From Planctomycetota bacterium (GTDB lineage: Bacteria > Planctomycetota > Planctomycetia > Pirellulales > Pirellulaceae), in assembly GCA_963205385.1 (NCBI GenBank), contig CAUJKE010000014.1, positions 1 through 59,114 on the forward strand: a stretch of DNA of 59,114 nt, given 5' to 3'. Position 1 is the stretch's first letter; every line of letters starts with the position of its first letter. The position numbers and the translations under genes are program-made. Shown one piece after another: positions 35,923 to 45,220 of this stretch. The notes under the pieces are model-generated. The model was given only the letters and a program-made list of their open reading frames with translations. It was not told where the DNA came from and ran no database searches.

Positions 35923-36063
35923 CGGCAACTTGTCAGGCTAACGGTAGTGTTTTCGCTGTCCCTGTTGCAACAAGCGAATGATTCTGCTGCGAATCGCCTG
36001 GGTTTTTGGCGTCTTTCACTCGTCGTGCAGCGCGTCAAGCCCCAAGGGGGCCTGCTTGCCCAC

Positions 36064-36091
36064 TTGACTATCGCCCCAAGACGCTCATATT
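36064..36091 (+). promoter_or_regulatory. Possible promoter of mdh
   Basis: TTGACT (36064-36069) and CATATT (36086-36091) are separated by 16 bases, giving 5/6 and 4/6 matches to the sigma-70 consensus. The distance to the mdh ATG at 36152 is about 60 bases, which is reasonable. Confidence 0.3.
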
Positions 36092-36106
36092 CGATGCTTT
36101 GCGTGA

Positions 36107-37102
<996 letters not shown>

Positions 37103-37168
37103 ATTACCTGCCAGTTGCTGCGTTCCCTGTGTAGACGCTTTGGCCTGCCTGTTTTGCGCAGCTTGACG

Positions 37169-37197
37169 TTGACACTTTCGCCGCTCTTTCCTAAAAA
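37169..37197 (+). promoter_or_regulatory. Predicted sigma-70-type promoter upstream of the esterase-fold gene
   Basis: A perfect TTGACA (37169-37174), 17-base spacer and TAAAAA (37192-37197, 4/6) lie between mdh and the next gene. The start site would be near 37204, leaving a leader of about 125 bases. Confidence 0.5.
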
Positions 37198-37330
37198 CCT
37201 CGCCCAGGCAAATTGTTCGGCCCATTGGGTCGGACTCTTGCCTGCAAGTTGGCTCCCCATGGTCGGGCAATGTCTTTAGCGGGCAATGTGCCGAATTCGC
37301 GAGTCCCACGCTGAGCTTGGAATTTTACCC

Positions 37331-38113
37331 ATGAATCGATTGCAACCGCTGGCCCCACAAGCGCTTTCCTTGGGCATGGCGAAAGCAGACACGCCGATGC
37401 TTGTGGAGCAAGGCGTTTTTCAGCGTGAAACCGGCGGGCAATCGCCCTACGCCTTGTTTGTGCCCATTCACTACGAGGCGAACTACGCCTATCCGTTGGT
37501 CGTCTGGCTCCATGGCTCAGGCGATAACGAACGACAATTGCAGCGCATCATGCCGCTGGTCAGTTTGCGTAATTATGTAGCGGTGGGACCGCGCGGCGCC
37601 AGCGCTAGTCGTGGCGGTCGCGGTGGTTTTTCGTGGCGCCAGGACACTGCGGATATTGCCCGCGCCGAGACCGCGGTCTTTCAATGTATCGACCGTGTGA
37701 GCGCCCGCTTTCACGTCGCGCCCCAGCGCATCTTCGTCGCAGGCTACGCCGATGGCGGCACCATGGCGCTCCGTTTGGGATTGCGCTATCCAGACCGTTT
37801 CGCGGGGGCGTTATCGTTGGGGGGCGGATTTCCCGAAGGGCATGCACCGCTAGCACGCCTGGCGTCCGCCCGTGGCTTGCCGCTATTCATGGCGAGCGGC
37901 CGGGACTCGCAAAACTATTCCATTGAAGATTGCTGCCAGGAACTACGGTTGTTTCATGCCGCCGGACTTTCTGTCACTTTGCGGCAATATCCTTGTGCGG
38001 ATGAGATCGTGACGAACATGCTGAGCGACATGGATCGCTGGATGATGGAGCACGTCACCGGCATGGAGCACACGCCCGAGCCGGAATGCCCGCCGCGTGG
38101 GGAATTCAATTAG
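37331..38113 (+). CDS. Phospholipase/carboxylesterase-fold protein with degenerate catalytic triad
   Basis: The 260-residue protein belongs to the alpha/beta-hydrolase group of phospholipases/carboxylesterases. It has the strand and oxyanion segment YPLVVWLHGSGDNERQ, the core RIFVAGYADGG, the Asp region MASGRDSQN, and an end that reads YPCADEIVTNML. At the nucleophile position, GxSxG is replaced by GYADG, putting Ala140 where Ser belongs. At the catalytic His position, usual GHEI reads ADEI (Asp224). Both losses suggest a binding or regulatory protein rather than an esterase. ATG 37331 is chosen because the upstream codons show no conserved sequence. It is a single gene with its own predicted promoter. 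Confidence 0.78.
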   Translation: MNRLQPLAPQALSLGMAKADTPMLVEQGVFQRETGGQSPYALFVPIHYEANYAYPLVVWLHGSGDNERQLQRIMPLVSLRNYVAVGPRGASASRGGRGGFSWRQDTADIARAETAVFQCIDRVSARFHVAPQRIFVAGYADGGTMALRLGLRYPDRFAGALSLGGGFPEGHAPLARLASARGLPLFMASGRDSQNYSIEDCCQELRLFHAAGLSVTLRQYPCADEIVTNMLSDMDRWMMEHVTGMEHTPEPECPPRGEFN

Positions 38114-38213
38114 GGGCTGCGATCGGCCTCTTTTCTTTGTCCGTCATTGTACGCTGCACCCCTGAAGCGATCTTGGCTCGCGCCGCTGCAATGGCGTCTC
38201 GACGGGACTCGCG

Positions 38214-38243
38214 TTGACAGCGCCTGTTTCTTTTCGGTACAAG
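38214..38243 (+). promoter_or_regulatory. Predicted sigma-70-type promoter of the TPR/flgN/kinase/regulator operon
   Basis: A perfect TTGACA (38214-38219), an 18-base spacer and TACAAG (38238-38243, 4/6) lie in the 257-bp gap before the membrane TPR gene. The start site would be near 38250 and the leader about 120 bases. It could make early flagellar regulators independently of sigma-54. Confidence 0.45.
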
Positions 38244-38370
38244 CTCCCGGCAATTTCCTCGTCGCCGCGCGCCAAGACACGCGCCCTGCTAGCTCCAGTC
38301 TGCGCCCCGTGGCCAGCGAGCAGCGGGAAGAACGTCACTGCACACGGACCATCACTGCTCACAGACCGTC

Positions 38371-40950
38371 ATGGCCGATTCGCCTCCCAATGCGCCGCAG
38401 TCGCCAGCGAAGCCTTCGCTGCCAAGCCGCTTGCGCGCTAGCGCACTTGCGCTGCGGAAAGCCATTTCGCTGCGGCCGATCTGGGCGGCGATTCGCGCCC
38501 GGCCGCGGATCGCGCTTGTCGTCGGCGCCGGCGGCGTGGTGGCTATGATCGGCTGGTTGCTGTTCATAACTTTATTCTTCTTCGCCACGAAACCGCCCGC
38601 CGCAGCGCTAACGATGCAAGACGCGCTCCGCGCGCTGCAGCAAGGGAACGTCGCGGAAGCGCGACGACTCGCCGGCGAATTGCATCGCGCCGACCAACTC
38701 TATTTCGACGAGCGCGGCGGCCCTGCGTTTATCTACGGCGCGGCGATGGCCCACGATGCGCGCGAATGTCCCTATCCCGACGACCAGCGCCGCATGTATT
38801 TAATCGCCGCGCGCTATCTCGATACAGCTTACCGGCAAGAATATGCCACCTCGCTGACCGCCGAAGGCTTGTTTCTACTCGGTGAATCATGGCACCACGC
38901 CGGTCGGTATGCGCGCGCGCTGCCGCTGCTCACCGCGGCGCTCAAGCGTCGTCCTCAGAACGCGACCGAGGTGCATCGACTGTTAGCGAGCGCTTACTAT
39001 CGCGACGCTAATCCGCAATACAAATTGGCGCTCGAACATTTGCGTAAATATCTGGCCGATCGCATGCTCACGCCGGCGCAGCGACATGCCGGGCAGTTGG
39101 AAGAGGCGCGCATCTTGATCGATTCCAACCAGGCGCACGCAGCGGAACAGGTGCTTGCGGCCATTCCCAGCGACACGCCGCTGGCCTCGGCCGTAAAGAT
39201 TCTCAAAGCCCGCTTAATCATGGAACAAGCGGCGCCGCGAACTTCCCATTCGGACCAGCCGGCCGCTGAGGCGGAAGCCGAGCAAGCGCGGTGGCGAGCA
39301 GCGATTGAACTGCTGCGTTCACCACCGGGTCGTGATGAGACGAGCATACAAGCACAACGCGAAGCTCAATATCTCTTAGGATTGTGCTACTTAGCGCTCG
39401 CGGACTATCGCGCCGCCGAAGATCAATTTTCCCGCGCGCGGCGACTCAACTTGGGAACGCCGGAAGGAATTGCCGCCGCGCTGGAAGAGGCTGACTTAGC
39501 GCGTCTGCAAGGCAAGGACGAGTCGGCCATCGAGCTCTATCGCCAACTGCTGCGCGATATTGGCGACTTGCGCGACTATTCCAATCCGTGGCTGCCGCTC
39601 GACACGCTCCGCAATCGACTGCTAGCGACCTATCGCTATTACCGCGACGCCGACAAACATCCGGTCGCGATTGAATTCATCGGATCATTATCTCCAATAC
39701 TCACGGAAAATCGCTTGCTGGAGCTGCAGGGGGAGGCTTATCGCCATTGGGGCGAGCGCTTGGCGGCGCTGGCGGAAACGGGACCGCGAAGCGATCGCGA
39801 ACCGACCCTGGAGATCGCCCGACAGAAGTTTCACCTTGCGGCCGAACACTACTATCGCTTGGCGCGGCGGTCGCTCGCGGAGCCTGCATATCCCGACTAT
39901 CTATGGCAAAGCGGTGAGTGCTACGAGCTGGCGCAAGACTTTCATCGCACGGTGCGCGTCATGCGCTTGCACCTGGAACAGAGCCAGCGCGAGCGCCGCG
40001 CGAACGCCTTGTTGGCGATCGCCCAGAGCGAACTGGCGCTCGGCAACTTACAAGCTGGATTGACCGCCGCCCAGAAGGTGCTCGAGGATGCAAAGCATCC
40101 GCTGTCCTATCGCGCTCGCATCGTCGCGCACAATATTTACCTGGAACAGAACGACTTTCCTAGCGCTCGCCGAATGCTCCTCGACAACCTCGAGCATGAA
40201 TCGCTCACTCCGCAAAGCGTGGAGTGGCGAGATTCGCTCTTCGCACTCGGGCAACTCCTGGCCCGCCAGGGACTCGAACTCGAGGCGGACAGTCGTAAGC
40301 AAGGCGTGGACAGCGACAATCCTGACGAGCAGCGCGCTGGACTCAAAGTGCTGGAACAAGCGGCGAGCGTCTTCCACGAGGCCCTGCTGCGGTTGAGTGA
40401 AGCGCTCGAACGCTATCCGGACGATCCGCAAGTCAACGCGGCACGCTATGCGCTGGCGGAGTCCTACCGCCATGCCGCAAAATGGCCGCGCAAACGAATC
40501 CCCACGATCTCGATCGAGTCGACGCGCGCCGCGCTCGCGCGCCAAATGCAAGACGAACTGGACGCCGCCCACAAGCAGTATGGCCGGCTCCGGCAAGATC
40601 TCAACGCCCTGCAGGACCAACGGCCGCTGACCGAGCGCGAAAGCGAACTCCTGCGGAACTGCTATTTTCTGCAGGCGGATGTGCTGTTTGACCTGGCGCG
40701 ATACGACGAAGCCATCGTCGCTTATTCCAGCGCGTCCAACCGCTATCAACAACGCCCGGAGGCGCTCGAAGCGCTGGTGCAAATCGCCGCTTGCGACCGC
40801 AAGCTCGATCAGCCGGCCATGGCGCGCGGAACCGTGGAGCAGGCGAAAGTCGTGCTGCGGCGGATACCAGAGGACGCGGACTTTGGCCAGACGACGCGCC
40901 ACGAGCGGCAAGACTGGATTACGCTCTTGGATTTTCTGGGAACCTTATGA
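38371..40950 (+). CDS. Membrane-anchored TPR-repeat protein upstream of flagellar regulators
   Basis: The 859-residue protein has a basic Pro/Ala-rich cytosolic N-terminus, a single transmembrane helix (about 47-72) and a long TPR-rich extracytoplasmic part. Repeats are visible near residues 85-130, 155-245, 330-400 and 500-600, with ends like LGLCYLALADYRAAEDQFSR and LAQDFHRTVRVMRL. No enzymatic motif is seen. It heads a plus-strand run that continues, 24 bp later, with the FlgN-like gene, then the kinase and regulator. That position suggests a role in motility or its assembly, but the link is by location only. Confidence 0.75.
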   Translation: MADSPPNAPQSPAKPSLPSRLRASALALRKAISLRPIWAAIRARPRIALVVGAGGVVAMIGWLLFITLFFFATKPPAAALTMQDALRALQQGNVAEARRLAGELHRADQLYFDERGGPAFIYGAAMAHDARECPYPDDQRRMYLIAARYLDTAYRQEYATSLTAEGLFLLGESWHHAGRYARALPLLTAALKRRPQNATEVHRLLASAYYRDANPQYKLALEHLRKYLADRMLTPAQRHAGQLEEARILIDSNQAHAAEQVLAAIPSDTPLASAVKILKARLIMEQAAPRTSHSDQPAAEAEAEQARWRAAIELLRSPPGRDETSIQAQREAQYLLGLCYLALADYRAAEDQFSRARRLNLGTPEGIAAALEEADLARLQGKDESAIELYRQLLRDIGDLRDYSNPWLPLDTLRNRLLATYRYYRDADKHPVAIEFIGSLSPILTENRLLELQGEAYRHWGERLAALAETGPRSDREPTLEIARQKFHLAAEHYYRLARRSLAEPAYPDYLWQSGECYELAQDFHRTVRVMRLHLEQSQRERRANALLAIAQSELALGNLQAGLTAAQKVLEDAKHPLSYRARIVAHNIYLEQNDFPSARRMLLDNLEHESLTPQSVEWRDSLFALGQLLARQGLELEADSRKQGVDSDNPDEQRAGLKVLEQAASVFHEALLRLSEALERYPDDPQVNAARYALAESYRHAAKWPRKRIPTISIESTRAALARQMQDELDAAHKQYGRLRQDLNALQDQRPLTERESELLRNCYFLQADVLFDLARYDEAIVAYSSASNRYQQRPEALEALVQIAACDRKLDQPAMARGTVEQAKVVLRRIPEDADFGQTTRHERQDWITLLDFLGTL

Positions 40951-40974
40951 ACCTTCTTATGAAAAGCAGTTGAT

Positions 40975-41430
40975 GTGAACCCGTTATCGACCGAGCGACT
41001 TAGCCAACTCATTACCGCCAAGCACGAAGTGCTGACGCAGCTGCGCGCGCTGGCCGATCGGCAGTTCGAGGCGCTCGCGAGCGACGATGTGGATCGGCTG
41101 CTGACGATATTGGCCCAAAAGCAAAAGCTCCTGAATCAGTTGCAAGGTTTGGAGCGGCTGATCGACCCTTTTCATCAGCAGGATCCCGAGTCGCGCGCGT
41201 GGCCTTCGCCCCAAGCTCGGCGCGAGTGCCAACTGTTGGCGGATCGGGCGAGCGTGCTGCTCACGGAAATCGTCGCCCTGGAGCAAGCCGCGAGCGCCAA
41301 GGCGGTCGAGACCCGCAACCATACAGCGATGCAACTAGCAGAAGTCAACAGCGCCTTGGCGGCGCGTGAGGCCTATGTTTCGCCGCCAGCGATGGCCCAT
41401 GGCGGACTCGATCTACTGTCGGAGACATGA
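40975..41430 (+). CDS. FlgN-like flagellar chaperone
   Basis: The 151-residue helical protein starts with GTG and carries a heptad-like Gln/Leu-rich coil (LLTILAQKQKLLNQLQGLERLI near residues 42-63), the profile of FlgN/FlgK-FlgL export chaperones (about 140-160 residues). It resembles FlgN in length and composition rather than by a unique motif. Its stop overlaps the histidine-kinase start (ATGA), so the chaperone is translated with the sensor. No flgK or flgL gene occurs in the window. Another helical flagellar accessory is the alternative. Confidence 0.6.
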   Translation: MNPLSTERLSQLITAKHEVLTQLRALADRQFEALASDDVDRLLTILAQKQKLLNQLQGLERLIDPFHQQDPESRAWPSPQARRECQLLADRASVLLTEIVALEQAASAKAVETRNHTAMQLAEVNSALAAREAYVSPPAMAHGGLDLLSET

Positions 41431-42320
41431 ATATGGAACCACAGCCTCGGTTGCGCATCCTACGCCCGGACGCGGACGACTCGTCGAGCGCGCCCCTGCC
41501 CTGCAGCGACGATCTCGACCTCGTCACGTTGTTGGCGGCCTGGCAAACAGCAACCGACAAATTGCAGCACACGCATCAAGCGCTGCGCGAGGAAGTGAAA
41601 CGTCTGACGGACGAACTCGAAGCGAAGAACCGTGAACTCGCGCGGAAGAATCGGCTGGCTGATTTGGGACAAATGGCGGCGCACGTCGCGCACGAAGTCC
41701 GCAACTCCTTGGTGCCGATGACGCTCTACCTCAGCTTGCTCCGGCGGCGTTTGGATCAAGACCGAGGGAGCGTCGATGTGATTGACAAAATCACCAGCGG
41801 TCTGGGCGCACTGGAAACCACCGTTGATGATCTCTTAACCTTTACAGCCGATCGTGAGCCGCGCTGTAGCACCGTCGCTGTTGGCGGCGTGTTGCAAGAA
41901 GTGCTCGAAAGTTTGCAGCCGCAATTCACGGCGCAACAGATCACCTGCCGCGTCGAAGTCGCTGCCGCCGTTCATTTGCATGTGGACCGGGAGATGTTCC
42001 GCCGCGCCTTACTCAATCTCATCCTCAATGCGGTCGATGCCATGCCCAGTGGCGGCGAATTGGTCGTCACGTCCTGGACGAGCGAGGGCGGCTTGGAACT
42101 CGAAGTCGCGGATAGTGGTGCTGGCATCCCCGCCCAAGCGCTCGAGCGGATCTTCGATCCGTTCTTCACCACCAAACGCGAGGGGACCGGCCTGGGGCTG
42201 GCGATTGTGCAACGGATTGCTGAAGCGCATGGCGGCGAGATTCGCGTCACGAATTGCCCCGAAGGGGGCGCGGCCTTCACGCTTCGGTTTCCCCATTTCG
42301 CAAAGGAACGCGCAGCATGA
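41427..42320 (+). CDS. Soluble NtrB/FlgS-type sensor histidine kinase
   Basis: The 297-residue kinase has no membrane helix and no PAS or other recognisable input domain. An N-terminal coil (about 45-75) leads to the H-box MAAHVAHEVRNSLVP with phospho-acceptor His89, the N-box LNLILNAVDAMPSGG, the G1 box VADSGAGIP, and FDPFFTTKREGTGLGLAIVQ. The family closest in form is NtrB/FlgS/FleS, which partners with sigma-54 activators. It overlaps the regulator gene by ATGA at 42317. The signal is unknown; in FlgS systems it is the state of the flagellar export apparatus, which I suggest here by analogy only. Confidence 0.9.
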   Translation: MNMEPQPRLRILRPDADDSSSAPLPCSDDLDLVTLLAAWQTATDKLQHTHQALREEVKRLTDELEAKNRELARKNRLADLGQMAAHVAHEVRNSLVPMTLYLSLLRRRLDQDRGSVDVIDKITSGLGALETTVDDLLTFTADREPRCSTVAVGGVLQEVLESLQPQFTAQQITCRVEVAAAVHLHVDREMFRRALLNLILNAVDAMPSGGELVVTSWTSEGGLELEVADSGAGIPAQALERIFDPFFTTKREGTGLGLAIVQRIAEAHGGEIRVTNCPEGGAAFTLRFPHFAKERAA

Positions 42321-43738
42321 GCGGAAAACGCAACGACGAGCGAGCCCCGGCAGTCGGCCACGTGCTGGTAGTGGACGATCACACCCAGTCGCGGGAATCC
42401 ATGGCGGACATCTTGCGGCAGGCTGGACATCGCGTTCGGTGCTGCGCGAGCGCTTCCGAAGGGCTCGCCGTGCTCGCGAGCGATGCAACCTTGGACGTAA
42501 TCTTGACGGACTTGCAGATGCCAGGCATGAGCGGGCTCGAATTCATTCGGGAAATTGAAAAGCGGCGAATCGAGGCGCAGGTCGCCATGGTCACGGCCTA
42601 TGCTTCGGTCACGACGGCCGTGGAAGCGATGCGACACGGGGCGTTCGACTACATTGAGAAGCCGTTCAATGTCGAGCAGTTAGAAACGCTCGTCGCTCGC
42701 GCGCTCCGCCAGGCTGCGACCGGTTCCAAGCGGGCGTCGATGCCGGCCACGCATTGCAGTCGTCTGCCGCTGATGATCGGCGATAGTTCCCCGATGCAGC
42801 AACTGCGGCGTTTCCTGGATAAAGTCGCCCCCACCAACGAGACCGTGCTGATTACGGGAGAAAGCGGGACAGGCAAGGAGCTGGTCGCGCGCTATTTACA
42901 TTCGGCCAGTTTGCGGGCGAGCGGCGCGTTTGTGGGGCTTAACTGCCCCGCCTTGTCGCCGCATTTGATGGAGAGCGAACTGTTTGGTCACGAGCGCGGC
43001 GCGTTCACGAGCGCCGACGCGCATCGCATTGGCCGCTTTGAACTTGCAGATCACGGCACGCTGCTGCTGGACGAAATCACCGAGATGGAGTTGACGTTGC
43101 AAGCCAAATTGCTGCGCGTGCTGCAAGAGCGAACTTATGAGCGCGTGGGGTCAAGTACGACGCGGGAAGTCGATGTGCGCGTGATTGCGTCGACCAATCG
43201 CAACTTGCGTGAAGAAGTCGCTGCCGGTCGCTTTCGGGAGGATCTGTATTTTCGTCTGGCGGTGGTGCCGGTGGAAGTTCCGCCGCTCCGGCAAAGGGGG
43301 GAGGATGTGCCGCGCCTCGCTCAATATTTTCTCGCCGCCGCCGCGGAGCGCCTTCAGCGGCCAACGTGTGAATTGAGCGCGCCCGCAATCGAACTGCTCA
43401 GTGCGCACCGTTGGCCGGGGAACGTGCGGGAGTTGGAAAACCTGATGACCCGCGTCACGGTGCTAGCAACTGCGGAGCAAATCACGGCTGACGACCTGGC
43501 CCCCTGGCTGCGCGGCGAAACGAAAGAACCGGCGGCAGCCAATATTCCCCGCGATGACATTGCCGGCGAGCGACTGGATCATATGGAGCGACGCTTGATC
43601 GAAGCGACGCTGGAGAAATTCCAAGGCCACCGCGGCAAGACGGCGGAAGCGCTGGGGATCGGAGTACGGACGCTAACCAACAAGATGCGGGCGTACGGCT
43701 ACGCCCCTCACGACCGGAGCTTTGCCCGTGCGACTTAA
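42317..43738 (+). CDS. NtrC-family sigma-54-dependent response regulator (FlgR/FleR-like)
   Basis: The 473-residue protein has a receiver domain (1-125; Asp20, Asp21 and the phospho-acceptor Asp65 in ILTDLQMPG), an AAA+ sigma-54-activator domain (about 150-385; Walker A GESGTGKE at 181-188, Walker B LLLDEI), and a C-terminal Fis-type helix-turn-helix (GHRGKTAEALGIGVRTLTNKM). The sigma-54 contact loop is GAFTSA (228-233) rather than GAFTGA, a known minor variant. It is translated with the kinase. A consensus sigma-54 promoter lies 102 bp downstream, in front of flgB, which makes it the obvious regulator of that promoter. Confidence 0.93.
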   Translation: MSGKRNDERAPAVGHVLVVDDHTQSRESMADILRQAGHRVRCCASASEGLAVLASDATLDVILTDLQMPGMSGLEFIREIEKRRIEAQVAMVTAYASVTTAVEAMRHGAFDYIEKPFNVEQLETLVARALRQAATGSKRASMPATHCSRLPLMIGDSSPMQQLRRFLDKVAPTNETVLITGESGTGKELVARYLHSASLRASGAFVGLNCPALSPHLMESELFGHERGAFTSADAHRIGRFELADHGTLLLDEITEMELTLQAKLLRVLQERTYERVGSSTTREVDVRVIASTNRNLREEVAAGRFREDLYFRLAVVPVEVPPLRQRGEDVPRLAQYFLAAAAERLQRPTCELSAPAIELLSAHRWPGNVRELENLMTRVTVLATAEQITADDLAPWLRGETKEPAAANIPRDDIAGERLDHMERRLIEATLEKFQGHRGKTAEALGIGVRTLTNKMRAYGYAPHDRSFARAT

Positions 43739-43796
43739 TCGGCAAAACGTGCCGGGACTGTTCGGCAAGAATTGCAGGGACGGCAACTCGAACTCA

Positions 43797-43834
43797 TGGC
43801 GCCTGGCGCCACGGCGCAACGATTGCCAGCAATC
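43797..43834. promoter_or_regulatory. Two inverted repeats upstream of the flgB sigma-54 promoter
   Basis: TGGCGCC-T-GGCGCCA (43797-43811) and GATTG-CCAG-CAATC (43821-43834) lie just upstream of the -24 box. Either may be a binding site for the adjacent NtrC-type regulator or its competitors. The first could also be the terminator hairpin of the regulator gene. Confidence 0.4.
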
Positions 43835-43840
43835 CAGCGA

Positions 43841-43856
43841 TGGCACACTGATTGCA
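43841..43856 (+). promoter_or_regulatory. Consensus sigma-54 promoter for flgB
   Basis: TGGCAC, five bases and TTGCA match the -24/-12 consensus TGGCAC-N5-TTGCA at every fixed position. The predicted start site is about 43867, 14 bases before the flgB ATG, with the ribosome site AGGATG in the short leader. Confidence 0.85.
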
Positions 43857-43880
43857 TGATGAACCAGTGAAGGATGTCCT

Positions 43881-44294
43881 ATGATTTCCAATTTATTCGA
43901 CGCGACGACGTTGCCTGTCTTGCAGGAAGTGGTGGGCTTCGCCCAGGCACGGCACAACGTGCTTGCCGGCAACCTGGCGAACTACGGCACGCCGGGCTAT
44001 CACGTGCGCGACCTTTCGACGGAGAACTTTCAGCAGCGGCTGAAAGAGGCGCTCGAGGCGCGCGACCGGTCGCGGACGTCCCTCTCGCCGGGACTTGCTA
44101 GCGGCGAAGTCGATAGCAAAATGCGGCGCGTCCGCGAGTCGTTTCAAGACATTCTCTACCACGACAACACCAACGTAAGCCTCGAACACCAGGTCAATGA
44201 AGTCAACAAAAACCAACTGCTGCACAGCCTCGCCATTCAGGTGATGACGAGTCAGGTGCGGCTGCTGCAAACCGCGGTGAGCGAACGTGTGTGA
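43881..44294 (+). CDS. flgB: Flagellar basal-body rod protein FlgB
   Basis: FlgB forms the proximal rod. The 137-residue length is typical. Signature features are the N-terminal TLPVLQEVVGFAQARHNVLAGNLANYGTPGY rod-protein motif (only the N-terminal, asparagine-rich NLANYGTPG segment at 31-40 is quoted in detail) and the C-terminal QVNEVNKNQLLHSLAIQVM helix. It is the first gene downstream of the sigma-54 promoter and begins a run of rod and motor genes. The ribosome site AGGATG lies 4 bases before the ATG. Confidence 0.95.
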   Translation: MISNLFDATTLPVLQEVVGFAQARHNVLAGNLANYGTPGYHVRDLSTENFQQRLKEALEARDRSRTSLSPGLASGEVDSKMRRVRESFQDILYHDNTNVSLEHQVNEVNKNQLLHSLAIQVMTSQVRLLQTAVSERV

Positions 44295-44357
44295 CGGATG
44301 CCAGCAGTTCCCTGGCCAGCCCCAAAACTGATAGCGCGTTGAGAAGGACAAATAGTT

Positions 44358-44780
44358 ATGATGCCCGCCCTGGATATCAGCACGAGCGCCCTGGTGGCAC
44401 AGCGTTTGCGCATGAACGCCATTTCCAGCAATCTGGCGAATATGTCGTCGACGCGGAACGAGAACGGCGAGATTGAACCGTACCAGGCACGCTACGTGGT
44501 GCTCCAGACCGACGATAGTTTGAAGACCGCACAAGGCGCGGTGGGAGTGAAAGTTGCTTCCGTCGAGACTGAAACGGTTGAACCGCGATACAAATATGAG
44601 CCGGGAAATCCGCTGGCGATCAAGTCCGGCAAGTGGAAAGACTATGTCGCCTATCCGGCGGTCAACATGACAACGGAGATGGTCGACGCGCTCGAAGCTT
44701 CTCGCGCCTACGAAGCCAACATTGGTGTGATGGAAATGTCCAAGGCCATGGCCCAGCAAACGCTGCGGATCCTGGGATAA
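44358..44780 (+). CDS. flgC: Flagellar basal-body rod protein FlgC
   Basis: FlgC is the second proximal rod subunit, and at 140 residues it fits the family (134-150). It has the rod motif LRMNAISSNLANMSSTRNENG (family-typical NAISSNLAN at 19-27), the YPAVNMTTEMVD segment and the C-terminal ASRAYEANIGVMEMSKAMAQQTL helix, of which only AYEANI is a key hallmark. It lies 63 bp after flgB. The 63-bp gap shows a ribosome site AAGGA 10-14 bases from the start and no separate promoter. Confidence 0.95.
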   Translation: MMPALDISTSALVAQRLRMNAISSNLANMSSTRNENGEIEPYQARYVVLQTDDSLKTAQGAVGVKVASVETETVEPRYKYEPGNPLAIKSGKWKDYVAYPAVNMTTEMVDALEASRAYEANIGVMEMSKAMAQQTLRILG

Positions 44781-44805
44781 CCGTTTTTCAGGGAGCAACG
44801 CATAG

Positions 44806-45117
44806 ATGTCGCGCATCGGTGGTTTGTCGATCACGCCTCCCACGTCGCCGACGCTCCCCACGTCGCCTGGACTCGCGCCGACGGAAGCCGGCGAGAAGCC
44901 TGCGTTCAAGAACTTTCTGATCGAATCGCTCGAGCAAGTTAACGCGATGCAGGCGGATGCCGATCGGGCGGTAGAAACATTGATGACCGGCGGCGACGCC
45001 AATCCGGCTGAAGTCCTCTCCGCCGTACAAAAGGCCGATTTGACCTTTCGCATGATGATGCAAGTCCGCAACAAACTGGTTGCCGCCTATCAGGAGATTA
45101 AGGAAGTCCGCATTTAG
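44806..45117 (+). CDS. fliE: Flagellar hook-basal body protein FliE
   Basis: FliE links the MS ring to the rod. The 103-residue protein has a Pro/Thr-rich N-terminus (STPTPxxPT pattern across residues 8-25), then the family part FKNFLIESLEQVNAMQADAD (35-54) and the C-terminal AVQKADLTFRMMMQVRNKLV with ending YQEIKEVRI. The usual length is about 100-110. It begins 25 bp after flgC, so flgB-flgC-fliE are likely one unit, and fliF follows after 103 bp. Confidence 0.93.
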   Translation: MSRIGGLSITPPTSPTLPTSPGLAPTEAGEKPAFKNFLIESLEQVNAMQADADRAVETLMTGGDANPAEVLSAVQKADLTFRMMMQVRNKLVAAYQEIKEVRI

Positions 45118-45220
45118 TTGATTTTACGCTTGTTCGGGTAGACTTCACGCTCCGCGTGCAGGATGCATCGCGCGGAGCGAGATGGCTGCTCACTATTGAC
45201 CTTGCGAGGGACGTCCACGG

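Noticed and set aside
36039..36051. GCCCCAAGGGGGC hairpin upstream of mdh, with a similar sequence near 25203
   Set aside because: Short stem, tiny loop and no T-run; two copies are not enough to call a repeat family or terminator.
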